Positions 19,570 to 30,234 of a DNA stretch of 64,000 nucleotides are shown piece by piece; the first letter of the stretch is position 1; the number at the start of each line of letters is the position of its first letter. The stretch covers positions 1,016,222-1,080,221 of the forward strand of contig NC_018337.1 in NCBI RefSeq assembly GCF_000234665.1, given 5' to 3'. Made by a program: the position numbers and the translations under genes. Below the pieces are notes generated by a model, which made no database searches, had not been told where the DNA came from, and worked only from the letters and a program-made list of their open reading frames with translations. Origin of the DNA: Leishmania mexicana MHOM/GT/2001/U1103 (taxonomy: Eukaryota; Euglenozoa; Kinetoplastea; Trypanosomatida; Trypanosomatidae).

Positions 19570-20983
19570 GACCGAAGCGAAGAGCGTTGTGCCTGTGGAT
19601 GGGTGGTGTGATGGCTTGTTGTGACACAGTGTTTCCACGTGTCTGTAGACTTGTGCGCGTGTCTACGCTCAGTGCCGCACTCCTTTCTTACTTGGCTCCT
19701 CCACTTGGGTGACATGAGTCTCCCCTCCCTCCTTCTTCCTCTGTAACCTCGGAGGCGGTGCGTGCTCTCCGTTCTGCTCCTGTACAGCTCTAACTTTGTT
19801 TTCTCCCCTTCTTCCCTGTGTACCACTACACTTCTGATCGTGGCGAGGTCTCAACAAGCTGCCTCCACCTTCATAGTCAACAAGTTGATAATGCCGCAGA
19901 GCAGAATGCCCGCGCTCACTGGAGCTCCGCTTCTCTGAAGCTCTGCCATTCGCCGCTTAGGTTTCGGTTCGGTGCTCTGCAATGAAGCCCGACAGGGGCG
20001 GGGGTGGGGTAGGCTCGTAGTAGCGACTAGCCATGCTGCCCTTGTCTCACCCTCAGCGATCGTGGCAAGCACCTGACAAGAAGGACACTCACTCGAGCAC
20101 GTCCCTTAGGGAGACATTGACGTGTCCTTTCTTTGTAGGTGTATGTGTTTTGCTTTGTGGCTTTAGCCGCCCCGCTGCCACGTTTTCCTTGTTCTGTGTG
20201 AATGCTCGTCATCGCGTCGGCGGCTGCCTCCGTGCTTTTACGCAGGGGAGGCTGTAGCGGCATAGTGAGCGAACATACCTAGACGCGAAAAAAAATGCGT
20301 TCTCGCCCTCTTCTTCCAACGTGTCTCTCGCTCTCTCGCTCCCTGACTCCGTTCTCCTCTCTGATGTTCTCTCTCTGCCGCTTCGTGGTATTTCCCATCC
20401 AGGAAAAAAAAACAATATTTTGTTCTTCACGGCATTGTGGCACGCGGCACTCTTCCACAGCCGCTTCGTGCACATCGCTGTGCATACTCACTAACGCGAG
20501 CACACACACACACACACACATACACAGGCCGAAGGCACTGAAGGATCCAGCGCACTCGTTTGCACAGTCCTCGTCACTTTCTTCTCTGTGGCTGCCTTTT
20601 GCTCTTTTTTTTTGCCTTTGTGTTGTCGCGGTTGTTCGACCGTTTTTGGGTTGGATTTGTGAGGGAGAAGGTGCAGGGGGGGGGGCGCAATGGTGCGCCC
20701 TGTTCATCCTTCTCCGCCACCCTCTCTCACTTACCGTGCGTTCCTGTCTTACGTCTTTTGTTGTGTTTCAAACGGGTCACTCTTCTTCTTTTTTGTTGCC
20801 ACTCTCACGATAACGCGATCGCTTCTTCCGTCTTTCTCCCCCAGCAACGAACAACCCTCTGCGAGTGCGCGCTTCTCTCTCTCGTCTCGCTCCCGTTCCC
20901 CATAATCTTTTCCCATCGCCCACTGCACACGCATATAGGCGCATGCACAATATCCACTATGTGCGTGCACCCACGCGAACTCG
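19570..20983. other. Spacer between PH-like gene and MFS gene
   Basis: It contains T/C tracts, a CA run at about 20502-20520, a G9 run near 20677, A-runs at about 20288 and 20404, and no credible ORF. A less repetitive stretch at about 19880-20110 has spacer-like GC content but no match elsewhere in the window. Confidence 0.7.
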
Positions 20984-23044
20984 ATGAGGGAACAGCAACA
21001 CGAACGCAGAGAAGCAACGATGCAGGCAATTTTTTCCAATACGGTTGAGGAGGTGAGACACTACACGACGAGCTTCCGTGCTTTCTTCACCATCCCGCCG
21101 CTTTCCGAGTCCATGGCCGGCGTTATCATTCTCTTCGTCTTCATGAACAGCATGGCCACCTCCATCTGGATGTCCAACGCGTGGCCGCCATTTGTGTACC
21201 TTCTCTTCAACAATAGCAACCTTGCCGTTGGCGTTGTTGCCGGTGTCAACGGCTTCTTCGAGCTGTTCTGTGCTATTGTCAGTGGCCACGTCGCGGACAA
21301 AGTCTGGGGCCCGTCTCGCACGCTCATCTTTGCGGTACGATTGGGCATGGTGAAACTCTGCATTGTAGCCCTGGCAATCTGGATGAAGCATCATTGGCTG
21401 CTCATTGTCGCGCAAATGTTTGAGGGCTGCTACATGGGGATGAACCTCACGTGTGTGGAGTCCGTGTTTGCGCAGTGCCTGCGTACAGGCGAGCGCGACC
21501 GACTCTACAGCTTAAAATTTAGTGTCGAGTCTGTCGGTCCCATTGTGGGGCTCATATGCTCTCTGTTTCTCTACTTTGTTGTTGGCACGGAATGGAATGT
21601 TCAGGTGCTGCAGATCGTCATGACATGCGGGTTGGTGCTGCACCTGATGTCCATGATCATCTTCTCGAAGTTGTTTGTGGCACGGTCGTCCCACCTAGAC
21701 CAAAAGCGGAAGGTTGCCGTGGCGACGGATGTTGTCCTCATCGACGACGTCCACTGCGAGGGCGGTGGCGTGCCCAGCGCACCCGTTCGCACGTACGATG
21801 TGGAGGAGCCGCGTGTCATGAACGCTGCGGGCCATGAAGGAGAGGTAGATGAGGAGTTGTTGCCGTCGAATCTCGTGCAGAGGGACACGACGGACACCAC
21901 GGATTGCGCTCGTATATCTATCGCGCACACGGCGAACGACAACTGCTCCCCTCCGCTAGTGAGTCATTACGGGCCCTCAGTGGGTGCCACCCGTAACACG
22001 GATGCTGCTGCGCTGCGGAGCAAGCAGAGTAGTGCGGCTGCAGGGATGGCGCTGTACCAGCAGGCCGCCTCGGCTGGCGAGGGAGCGACGAACGTCGCGG
22101 TTGGTCTGGATGGCGCTGGAAACCCAACGTCGATGATCCCTACCCGGCAAGGTGGTCCAAGCTCACTAGTGGACATCCACAAGATCCCGCCTGGCGCACA
22201 TATCGAGTACGTGGACCGCGAGTACGAGGAGGCTTCCGCCTGCCGCCGCAGGGTGATGGACTGCTTGCCGTTGCGTGTCTACCCTATGGCCATGATCGTG
22301 TGCGATGTTATCCTTGTGTTGGGCAGCGGCATGATCACACGATACTTACCGCTGTTTTTGATGAAGAGCTACAACGCATCCCTCGCTACGATTTGCGTGC
22401 TGAACCTGTTCAACTCGTTGCTGATCGCGCTTATGGCCATCATCAACGGCTTTGTCGGCAAGCGGTACGGCCGCATTCGCGCTACTATGCCACCCAAGGT
22501 GGTCGGTACCTTTTTACTGCTGTACATGGCGCTGGCGCAGAAGACGCGGTACGGCCCGAAATTCTGGATGTCCTTGGCGTATGTGTTCCGTAATGCCTTG
22601 ATGAACTGCACGGTTGGACTGTCTCGCGCGCTCATTATGGATTTAGTGCCCGAGCATCGCCACAGTCGGTGGAATGCGCTAGAGTCGGTGCAGTCTGCAG
22701 GTTGGTCGGGCTCGGCCATTCTCGGTGGGCTCATGGCGGACAAGTTCGGCTACGGCGCAACCTTCATCTTCACGTTCTTTTTCCACCTCCTCTCCACATC
22801 AGCGCTGCTCCCTTTCACCGTGCGAAACGATGCACGCCTGCCGCAGCCGGTGCTCGTTTACGACGGTCTTCCTCCACAGACGTCGGAGCGCGAAAAAGAA
22901 CGCGGGGGGGGGCTCACGTCACCAACGCAGACGCCCGCGCCGCCCCCGATAGCGGCTAGGACGAAAGCAACGGTGGCAGAGCTGGCGACTGAAAATGTGC
23001 ACAGAATCGCTTCATGCACTTCGGTGAATCAGGAAGCGGAGTAA
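20984..23044 (+). CDS. Major facilitator superfamily transporter
   Basis: The 686-residue protein has two hydrophobic halves of about six helices each. The first half (residues about 40-217) contains the MFS signature loop GHVADKVWGPSRTLIF (about 101-116). The second (about 423-620) has a similar GFVGKRYGRIRAT (about 479) and the block RWNALESVQSAGWSGSAILG followed by GLMADKFGYGATF. The halves are joined by an unusually long, polar, probably disordered cytosolic loop of about 200 residues. The substrate cannot be told from the sequence. The start could be the ATG at 20984 or the in-frame ATG at 21020. The C-terminal tail (after about 635) is Pro/Thr-rich and contains a G9 run at 22904-22912 encoding three Gly. 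Confidence 0.85.
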   Translation: MREQQHERREATMQAIFSNTVEEVRHYTTSFRAFFTIPPLSESMAGVIILFVFMNSMATSIWMSNAWPPFVYLLFNNSNLAVGVVAGVNGFFELFCAIVSGHVADKVWGPSRTLIFAVRLGMVKLCIVALAIWMKHHWLLIVAQMFEGCYMGMNLTCVESVFAQCLRTGERDRLYSLKFSVESVGPIVGLICSLFLYFVVGTEWNVQVLQIVMTCGLVLHLMSMIIFSKLFVARSSHLDQKRKVAVATDVVLIDDVHCEGGGVPSAPVRTYDVEEPRVMNAAGHEGEVDEELLPSNLVQRDTTDTTDCARISIAHTANDNCSPPLVSHYGPSVGATRNTDAAALRSKQSSAAAGMALYQQAASAGEGATNVAVGLDGAGNPTSMIPTRQGGPSSLVDIHKIPPGAHIEYVDREYEEASACRRRVMDCLPLRVYPMAMIVCDVILVLGSGMITRYLPLFLMKSYNASLATICVLNLFNSLLIALMAIINGFVGKRYGRIRATMPPKVVGTFLLLYMALAQKTRYGPKFWMSLAYVFRNALMNCTVGLSRALIMDLVPEHRHSRWNALESVQSAGWSGSAILGGLMADKFGYGATFIFTFFFHLLSTSALLPFTVRNDARLPQPVLVYDGLPPQTSEREKERGGGLTSPTQTPAPPPIAARTKATVAELATENVHRIASCTSVNQEAE

Positions 23045-24240
23045 GGCATATTGGAAGCGAAACGTAGGAGCGAAAAGTGACGTCTGCTGCGGCGGCCGTG
23101 TGCACCAAACAACTGTGTATCTGCTCGCCTGTGTGTTTCTCTTTTTTTTGTTTTCGAGATCGTCACTTCGTTGACTGACATACATATATCTATATATATC
23201 TGTGGGTGTATATATATATATATTTGCAGTGTCTTCCCTCACAACAACGGAATGCCGCAACCACAAGCTGCGTGAGCGGAAGAAGGGTGCTTGTAGGCTG
23301 AGGTGTGCACGCCTGTAACGCGGTTTACTGTTTCTTGTAAATTTTCGGTCGACTCTCCTCGCAGTGCGACGATTACGTCGCACAGAGGACGAGATGTTTT
23401 CGCCGACGGTGGCGACTACACAACGCTGATGCTTTTCCCCTCCCCTCTCCCACAACAAAACAACGATGGCGACGATGGCAACAACAACGAAAAAGCGTAC
23501 AGTACAGCGCTCGTAAAGACCAAAACCAACAACAAAGGAGGGGAGAGAGACGGTGGGAGGTCGCCAGGGAAACAGACGAGGATGTTTCGCGCGCGTGCCA
23601 CTCTCCGGGCCCTTCGCGGGAGTCTCACATACATACACACACGCTTAGACCGACACCGTGTAGGTGGGCAGCGGTGGTTTCAGGAAGGGCTAACGTGCCA
23701 GCAAGACCGAAGTGAGTGGCAGGGTTGGTGGTGGTGGTGGTGGCGTGTGAGCGGTGTCTTTTAGGCATACAGATGAACACCTCCATCTCGGTTGGTGACC
23801 ACCCCCGCCCTTACTCTGTCGCCAGCGCCTGCCATCGAAGCTGCTATAACTGTCGACTGTCTCCTTTCCCTTGATGCTCTGTGTCTGTATCTGCGTCGCC
23901 CGCTTCACTCACGCCATGTGCCTTTTATTCACCTTCCCGCCCCTCCATCCCTCCCCGCGTCATGCCCATTTTGCAGATGCGGAGGCGAGCGTAGTGGCGA
24001 AACAACCAGCGAAAAGAGGGAGGAAAAAGTCACAGCGAAGAAACCTCAAGATTCCCACCACAACGACGCACGCCGCCAAACCTGCCCTCCTCTTGTCGGT
24101 GAGGTGGCGATTCTCCAAGGCTCATGGAACTGCTCTGAGGACGTCTAGTTTTTCTTAGTATTTATCCTGTTCTAGACACACACACACCACACACACGCAC
24201 ACACTTATACACACATACCGGTGCACTGAGGGCTCTCTAC
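23045..24240. other. Spacer between MFS gene and GPI16
   Basis: It contains a TA microsatellite (23209-23223) and nearby TA-rich repeats, a (GGT)n run at about 23724-23740, a purine-rich stretch (about 23450-23580), CA runs at 24177-24210, and candidate acceptor AGs at about 24158 and 24175 close to the next ATG. No credible gene. Confidence 0.75.
23209..23223. repeat. TA microsatellite
   Basis: An uninterrupted TA run, preceded by interrupted ATATATC repeats at about 23181-23200. Confidence 0.9.
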
Positions 24241-26442
24241 ATGGCGCACGGCGACATGCATATTTTGGAGCGGCGGCAGAGCGCTTCGGGTGTGCTACTC
24301 GCCTTTGCAGTTGTCGTGCTCACATGGGTGGCGGCGGCAGCGACGGCTTCCTCGCACCCCTATGCAGCTAATACGTCGCGCCGGTACTCAATGATGGTCG
24401 AAGAACTGACGGGCAGTCTTGATGAGAGAGGCACCACCCCTACTCTGGTGTCTGTGGCAATGGAGATGTCTCTGACGCTGCCGGCGAAGCCTGGTGCCGC
24501 GATGGTGTGGGAGGGCGATGCCGAGGCGAGCGAAATCGACGACGCCGCAGTCCAGCGCTTGACTTTCGACGATGACTTTGACCCAATTTGGTACTACGTG
24601 CTGCGTCGCCGTGGCTTCGAGCGCCTTGACTGGTGCGGGTGCGGCGGCAAGTGGCGGCCCGAGTGGTCCATATCGAAGGCACTGTCAGCGGAGAATGAGA
24701 ATAACAGCGTCTTGTTTGGCCGTCTGCGGCACTTCCTCGCCCACCACGCCGTGTGCACCTACTCGTCTGTCTCCTTCTGCGGCGCCAGTCACGAACGGGG
24801 AGCGGCGAGCCAGTTTCAGTGGGCGGCCCAGTTTGTGTCGACTCTAACCTCGTCGCCACTGAGCTGGACCGCAGCAACGCCCCGGCACTCGAGACCAAAC
24901 GGGATCGTCATTCAACGCGCCCCCTCACACGTCAGCGGCGGCGAGGATGCGTACTGGTGCTCGTACCACCTCGTCTACCACGACACTCTGTGCACGCAAC
25001 ACGTGAGCCCCCTGCTCAACGGCGGCCGCTCCGGCCGCGGCGTGCAGGAGGGGCTGCCTCAAGGCATCTTCAACGCCGCGTTTCCGTCTTTCGTCACGTA
25101 CTTTGGCGCCCCGTTTCAGCATTTTACCGTGAAGGCGACTCAGGAGCGTCTCCCCGGGAACAGCACTGTTGCGCAGCCGCCGACGGTGCGGCTGAAGGTC
25201 GAGGTTCGCATGAGCATGGTGGTGGGTGATGCGTCGGACTTGGAGGCGCTGAGCGAGGTGTGGTCACGCGAGCTGCCCGCCTACGCGCGGGATGGCCGTC
25301 TTCAGGTGCACATCGGCCCTGGCGGGCTCTCTCAACAGCTGCGCAGTGCGCTACCAGCCGTAGCGATAGTTTCGTCCCCGCGCGAGGGGCAGGCGATAGC
25401 GACGCCGCAGCGGCAGGCGTCGGCCTCTGCGAGCCCATCGTCTCGGATTGGCCGCTCCCCAGAGGTGCAGTACGAGGTGCGCGCCCACGGCAAGGATCAC
25501 GGTTATCTGACCGTGAATCTACAGCCGGCTCTAGTTCTACTTGACCCCCACGTTGGCGTAGACGCGGAGAAGCACGAGGGCTCGGACGGGACCGAAGAGG
25601 GGTCGGGGCTACACCACTCGTTCCTCCTCCGCGAGGGCGACGTGGTCCGCACCCTTCTGCTCTTTCCTCTGCATCTTGTGCGCCCTTCCCTGTACAACAT
25701 GGAGTCTCTACTTGGCTCCACGCGCATTGTCCACGCTCACGTGGACGTTGTCTCCAACACGCTAGCAGTTCTCCTCGAGACCACCGTAGCGACGGTGCAC
25801 GTCGCCGCCTACGAGGCCGCGTATGCGCATGCCCGACAGTGCCACGAGATGGCCGGCGGCGACGGCGCCGGCGGTCGAGCCTGCCGCGCTCACGACGGCG
25901 TCCTGCTCGGCCGATTCCAGCTTTTCTTCGGCTGGTCGGCGCTGAGGGAGATGCCGCCAGACGACAACAGCAACCGACTCGTGCCGCAGCCTGTCGTTGT
26001 AATTCACCGCGCGAGGTCGTCGGCGGACCTCGGCGCGGCGGAGGCGTCATTCCAGTCGGATCTCTGTCGCATTCAGCGTCACCACGCCGCTTCGGTTGGC
26101 GCGATACCCCAGCTCGATCACGAGGACTCCCTCGCCGCCGTCTTCCAGCTGCTCAACCGCAGCGACGCGTTGCCGGACGGCAAAAGGGGGTCCCTGTCTG
26201 CCATGATGGCGACTCTCAAGGGGGACGACGCATGTGTTTACTGGGTGCGATCCACCGTGGCGAGCGGGACGACGATCCCAGGCCCTGATGGCGCCATGGT
26301 CTTCAATGTGCTCTCACTCGGACTCTTTTTCTTGTCTGCTGCTGCAGGCACGCTGACGCGGCTGACAAGGCGCTTGACGTGCAAGAGAGAAGATCTCGTC
26401 AATTTGCTTGCGCAGGAAGGCGCCACCACCGTCGTCAGGTGA
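24241..26442 (+). CDS. GPI16: GPI transamidase subunit GPI16 (PIG-T)
   Basis: The 733-residue protein looks like a type I membrane protein. It has an N-terminal hydrophobic signal (residues about 16-37, VLLAFAVVVLTWVAAAA), a large lumenal part and one C-terminal transmembrane segment (about 686-708) followed by a short basic tail. The segment GPDGAMVFNVLSLGLFF before and in the last helix resembles the equivalent PDFSMPYNV region of PIG-T. GKWRPEW (about 137) and CTQHVSPLL (about 251) match the GRWR and CTENLTPWKKLLP positions of the family. GPI16 is a core subunit of the ER complex that attaches GPI anchors to proteins, highly relevant in a cell whose surface is dominated by GPI-anchored molecules. 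A Ser/Ala-rich insert lies near residues 385-405. The start is the first ATG after CA repeats. Confidence 0.75.
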   Translation: MAHGDMHILERRQSASGVLLAFAVVVLTWVAAAATASSHPYAANTSRRYSMMVEELTGSLDERGTTPTLVSVAMEMSLTLPAKPGAAMVWEGDAEASEIDDAAVQRLTFDDDFDPIWYYVLRRRGFERLDWCGCGGKWRPEWSISKALSAENENNSVLFGRLRHFLAHHAVCTYSSVSFCGASHERGAASQFQWAAQFVSTLTSSPLSWTAATPRHSRPNGIVIQRAPSHVSGGEDAYWCSYHLVYHDTLCTQHVSPLLNGGRSGRGVQEGLPQGIFNAAFPSFVTYFGAPFQHFTVKATQERLPGNSTVAQPPTVRLKVEVRMSMVVGDASDLEALSEVWSRELPAYARDGRLQVHIGPGGLSQQLRSALPAVAIVSSPREGQAIATPQRQASASASPSSRIGRSPEVQYEVRAHGKDHGYLTVNLQPALVLLDPHVGVDAEKHEGSDGTEEGSGLHHSFLLREGDVVRTLLLFPLHLVRPSLYNMESLLGSTRIVHAHVDVVSNTLAVLLETTVATVHVAAYEAAYAHARQCHEMAGGDGAGGRACRAHDGVLLGRFQLFFGWSALREMPPDDNSNRLVPQPVVVIHRARSSADLGAAEASFQSDLCRIQRHHAASVGAIPQLDHEDSLAAVFQLLNRSDALPDGKRGSLSAMMATLKGDDACVYWVRSTVASGTTIPGPDGAMVFNVLSLGLFFLSAAAGTLTRLTRRLTCKREDLVNLLAQEGATTVVR

Positions 26443-28912
26443 TTCCTTTTTCTAAGACCCCCCCCACACACACACTTTCTCTCCTCACCGTCACAGCATG
26501 TGAAGACGGTTCGAGATCTCCACGCTTCATCTTTTTTTTTTGCGTGGGACTTTCCTACTGGTACGCGAGCCGACTATGCACAGGTGGCTTCGTTTCTCTC
26601 CTGCGGTGCTTCGGTTTGTGTGACCGGCAGGGACTCGGCGGGGGCATACTGAAGCACTCGGGAGAGTGTGAGGGCAACGGTGCAGTGCGTCACTGACGAA
26701 TAGTATCTGGTCGAGGTGTGCATGTGTACATGTGTCTGTGTGTGAGTGCGTCGGCCTCGTCTCGTGGTGGTCTCGCTGCTGCGTTTATGTGCCTGGCCCA
26801 TTCACACCCGCCCGTCGCTCTCGCTATCCTCCCCATTTTGTTTTTCCTTTCCGCCTGCGTTGTTGCCCATGGAATCGAGGGTACCAAAAGAAGAAGTAAC
26901 GCTGCACGACTTGTCGCAGGGCAAAATGAGTGCGAACACCACAGCACATTGGGCGAGGGAAGGAGCGTATGGCAGTCCCTTCTTTTTTTTCGATCTTTCG
27001 CTGTGCGTGAAGGCCCTGACGACGTTATCCTTTGCGCACATGCGCGTCTTTTTAGTCGAGAGCCGCATACAGCAGTGCGCATCCCACACTAGTGCACCAG
27101 CCGAGCACTCCATCGCTTAGTGCAGGACTCTCATGCATCTCACGAGCAGCTACATCCAGCGCTTTCCATCTCCGTAACTCGTCACACCCTTCACTCCTCT
27201 CTTCCGATTCCCTCTCCGTTTGCCTGCTCTCCATAAATGCACCGTTTCTGCAACGTCGTTGACGTCTCTCTCGGTGTCCATGCCACTTCCTTCTTCCCCT
27301 CTCCCTCCCTCCCTGACACCGACACGCCACATCTTTTCTCAACCTCACACGCACGCCGTCCCCGTGACCTGCGCCTTCTTCGCGCCCCTGCGCACACCTG
27401 GGCATCCTGTAGATTTTTCTCTGCCATCATTTTTCCACGCTCACAAACAAACAAACAAAAAAAGCAACAAGCAAAGGGTTTTCTCAAACGCGCCGCCAAC
27501 TCCGTCAACCGCCACGACGACTAGTGTACCACGCTATCTTCTTTCTCTCCCTCTCCCCATTTGAAGGCTACCACAGTTGTGCCTCTGATCCGGTCTACGT
27601 GCTGTTCCTCCTCTTCTTGTTTCTCGTTTTCCTTTCTTTTTTGTTTTCTCTCTCTTCGCGCTTACTGTTCGCCATCCTTTCCTCCCATCTTCGGGTTTTG
27701 GTTTGGCTTGTCTATCTACCTCACACACCCACCCACCCACCCACACAACCTCACCTAAGCCGCTCCGCGACGGGAAAGCAATCAAACAAAAGGCGAAGGG
27801 AAACACAGCAGGAAGGACACACTTGACATGAAAAACACAGCACAAAGGCAACGAAAATATCAGTAAAACACGCGCATCGTACGCACTGTTTCGATCTTGC
27901 TCTGCCTCCTTCCCTCTTCTCTTTCCTATTCTGCTTCTCCCCTCCCTCCCTCCCCAATCTTACGTTTTGAGAGGCGGACCGCACACCAAGAGGGGAAGAG
28001 AGAACGAGTGTATGCTCTGCAGCACGAGAGAAACAAGGATACGAGAGAAAGTGCACAAGGTAAACCACCGGTAGTGTTGGAGGATTAAGTGAGCGACCCG
28101 TCGAGGTCTCACGTACACCAAGAGAAGAGTTCACGGAAGCCACGCGAAGCGCTCGCGCACAGCCCCTATCCTCTTTCTCGCCCCTCCTCCCTCCCCCCTT
28201 TCCCAGTGCGAAGAACCACTGCAAAAAAAAAGAAAAATAAAAGTGACACGAGAGCAGTGTTCGTCTGTCCATCTCTGTGTGTGTGTGTATGGGGGCGTTT
28301 TTCTTCTTCGTGTGTTCCTTCTGCTGGTCCTGCTAGTTTTATGAGTTAAAGAAGGATCTGTGTCTTGCGTTTTTTTTTTTCGCTCTTCTTCTCCTTCGGT
28401 TTTTCTCACTATTTATTTATTTGTTTCGATTGAACAACTCCGCTCTTCTTCTTGTGTTTGCCATTTAGCATTCCAATATCACTCTGTTTCGCTGTCTTTG
28501 CTGATTTTTTTTTTTCGTTCTGGTTCGGCCCCCCTTCCACTCTCACCTCCGTGGATATCATCGCGTCCTCCTCCATCTTTGATTATCATTATTATTATTT
28601 TGTATGCCGATTGTATCCTAGAGCTTTCGCTGGCTCATCTCTTTCTTTTTCTTTTTTTTGTTCAGTTGTTGGTTGTTCTCCTCCTTTTCCGTAGTGGACG
28701 CGACTGCACAACTCGCACACAACAACAAACACGCAATCAAACACGACCGAAACGACGGAGGCACAACCGCGCGTGAACGCACGAGCGTACGGTACACGCA
28801 CCCATTTGCGAGGTGACGGAAATCTTTATCTGCGTGAGCCGAGACGCAAGGGACTTGCCCAAGGGAAAGGATTCATTATCCAGGAGTCTCAGAAGCACCA
28901 AAAAAAGGAAAA
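26443..28912. other. Spacer between GPI16 and hypothetical gene (2.5 kb)
   Basis: It contains many T/C-rich tracts, (ACCC)n at about 27726-27744, A/C and T runs, and short overlapping ORFs of low complexity on both strands. An 84-codon frame from the ATG at 26870 is the least repetitive but has no acceptor AG between the pyrimidine tract and its start. I call no gene. Confidence 0.7.
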
Positions 28913-29761
28913 ATGAGCCGTCTTGCCTCTGCCGCATGCCCGCTGTCAGACTGCACGCTCGCGGTCGACAACGCTGAGAACATTCGTAACAGCAAGGATG
29001 CCACCCTGCTGGGCCTGAAGGTTGCCACTGCCGCAACAGTAATCCCAAGTACTCCTCGCCAACGTGCTCTACTGCGCAGTGTCAAGGCCATAAGCCGCGC
29101 GGCTGCTGCGGAGACGGTCACCCCGTCTGCGTGTCGCGAGCGTGTTTCCGGCTTCGCATACCACAAATACGTCGCCGCTTCGACGACTGCTGTGAACACC
29201 GCCGCAATGATGCCGCTCTCCGCCGGGTGTGTGGCCTATTGCTCCTCCTCGCTCGATAGCCACGTCTTCGCCAAGCCCTTCACGCCTGCCTCGGCGCCGC
29301 ACCGGAACGACCCGTACTCGCCGTGCCTGCTGAAAAGCAGCTGCACCCCGGAGGACAGCTTCTACGCGTGCTACAGTGAGGTGGAGGAGACTCCCGAAGT
29401 GGTGGCGGTGAACCCTGCAAACACGCCGATCCGCTCGCACGTCGTGGGCCAGAAGGCTGCGTTGCCGACCGAAACCCAGGCGCTGCTCAAGTTGATGTCA
29501 AAAGCGACCGCCTCTTCGTCCCCCTTCACGTCCCCAATGGCGACGCCGCTGAGGACGGCGGACAGTATGGAGCAGTCTCCCGCATCTTTGTTAGCGGGTG
29601 GAGGACTGACGACAGCCCCGTCGTTGGCCTCCACGCCGGAGCGCGCCGCCTCGCCGTCATCCCGCCAGCCGCCTGCCACCTCGGCCCGTGTGATTCGCAA
29701 GGTGGTGAGCTGTGGCGTGGACCGCACCTCGGGTCGCCCGGTACCAAAACCGAAGGACTAG
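28913..29761 (+). CDS. Hypothetical Ser/Ala/Thr-rich protein
   Basis: The 282-residue protein starts at the ATG at 28913 in an A-rich context (AAAAATG). I do not recognise a family. It has no signal peptide or membrane segment. Composition is Ala/Ser/Thr/Pro-rich with ten Cys in the first 150 residues, and TP and SP dipeptides are frequent in the second half (for example SSPFTSPMATPLRT, TPERAASPSS), which suggests phosphorylation sites in a disordered chain. Codon use and GC content match the neighbouring genes, and the sharp composition change from the flanks supports it being real. It is followed by a 14.4-kb stretch without a gene, so its mRNA may carry a very long 3' UTR. Confidence 0.7.
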   Translation: MSRLASAACPLSDCTLAVDNAENIRNSKDATLLGLKVATAATVIPSTPRQRALLRSVKAISRAAAAETVTPSACRERVSGFAYHKYVAASTTAVNTAAMMPLSAGCVAYCSSSLDSHVFAKPFTPASAPHRNDPYSPCLLKSSCTPEDSFYACYSEVEETPEVVAVNPANTPIRSHVVGQKAALPTETQALLKLMSKATASSSPFTSPMATPLRTADSMEQSPASLLAGGGLTTAPSLASTPERAASPSSRQPPATSARVIRKVVSCGVDRTSGRPVPKPKD

Positions 29762-30210
29762 GTGATGATGGCTGCACGGACCGTGCTTTTCCTTCTCCTC
29801 GACGCTGAATTGCGCCTTCTCGCAGGAGGAAGAGAGACAAGCAGGGACGCGTGCTGATATATATATATATACATATATAGATCGATGCGGCAACGAGAGA
29901 AGCGGCGGATGTGCGGGGGAGTGAAGAGCGACCAATAGTGTCGCTCTGATTTCATCAGGAACTGCAGTCGACAAAGGCGAAGGGTCAACAGAAACAGCAA
30001 CAACAAAAAAGGAGCCGAGAGGTCACAGGCAGGCGTGCGTTGTGTTTCCTTCGAACTAGTTTCGTTCTCAGCTGTTCGACGGAGTTCTTTTTTTCCCTGT
30101 GTGTTCACATTGTCATCCTCCCCATGCCTCACTCCGCCAAGCTTTTCCTTTCCCAACAAACACGCACTCTTATCGCAACCGCATTTTATTCTTGGACGCC
30201 TTCCACACCC

Positions 30211-30234
30211 CCTCCTCCTCCTCCTCCTCCTCCC
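30211..30234 (+). repeat. CTC trinucleotide repeat
   Basis: About eight uninterrupted CTC/CCT units in the gene desert. Confidence 0.85.

Noticed and set aside
26870..27120. 84-codon ORF MESRVPKEEVTLHDLSQ... in the spacer after GPI16
   Set aside because: There is no acceptor AG between the pyrimidine tract and the ATG, it contains a Phe-run from a T-run, and another + frame overlaps it. It could be real, but the support is too weak.
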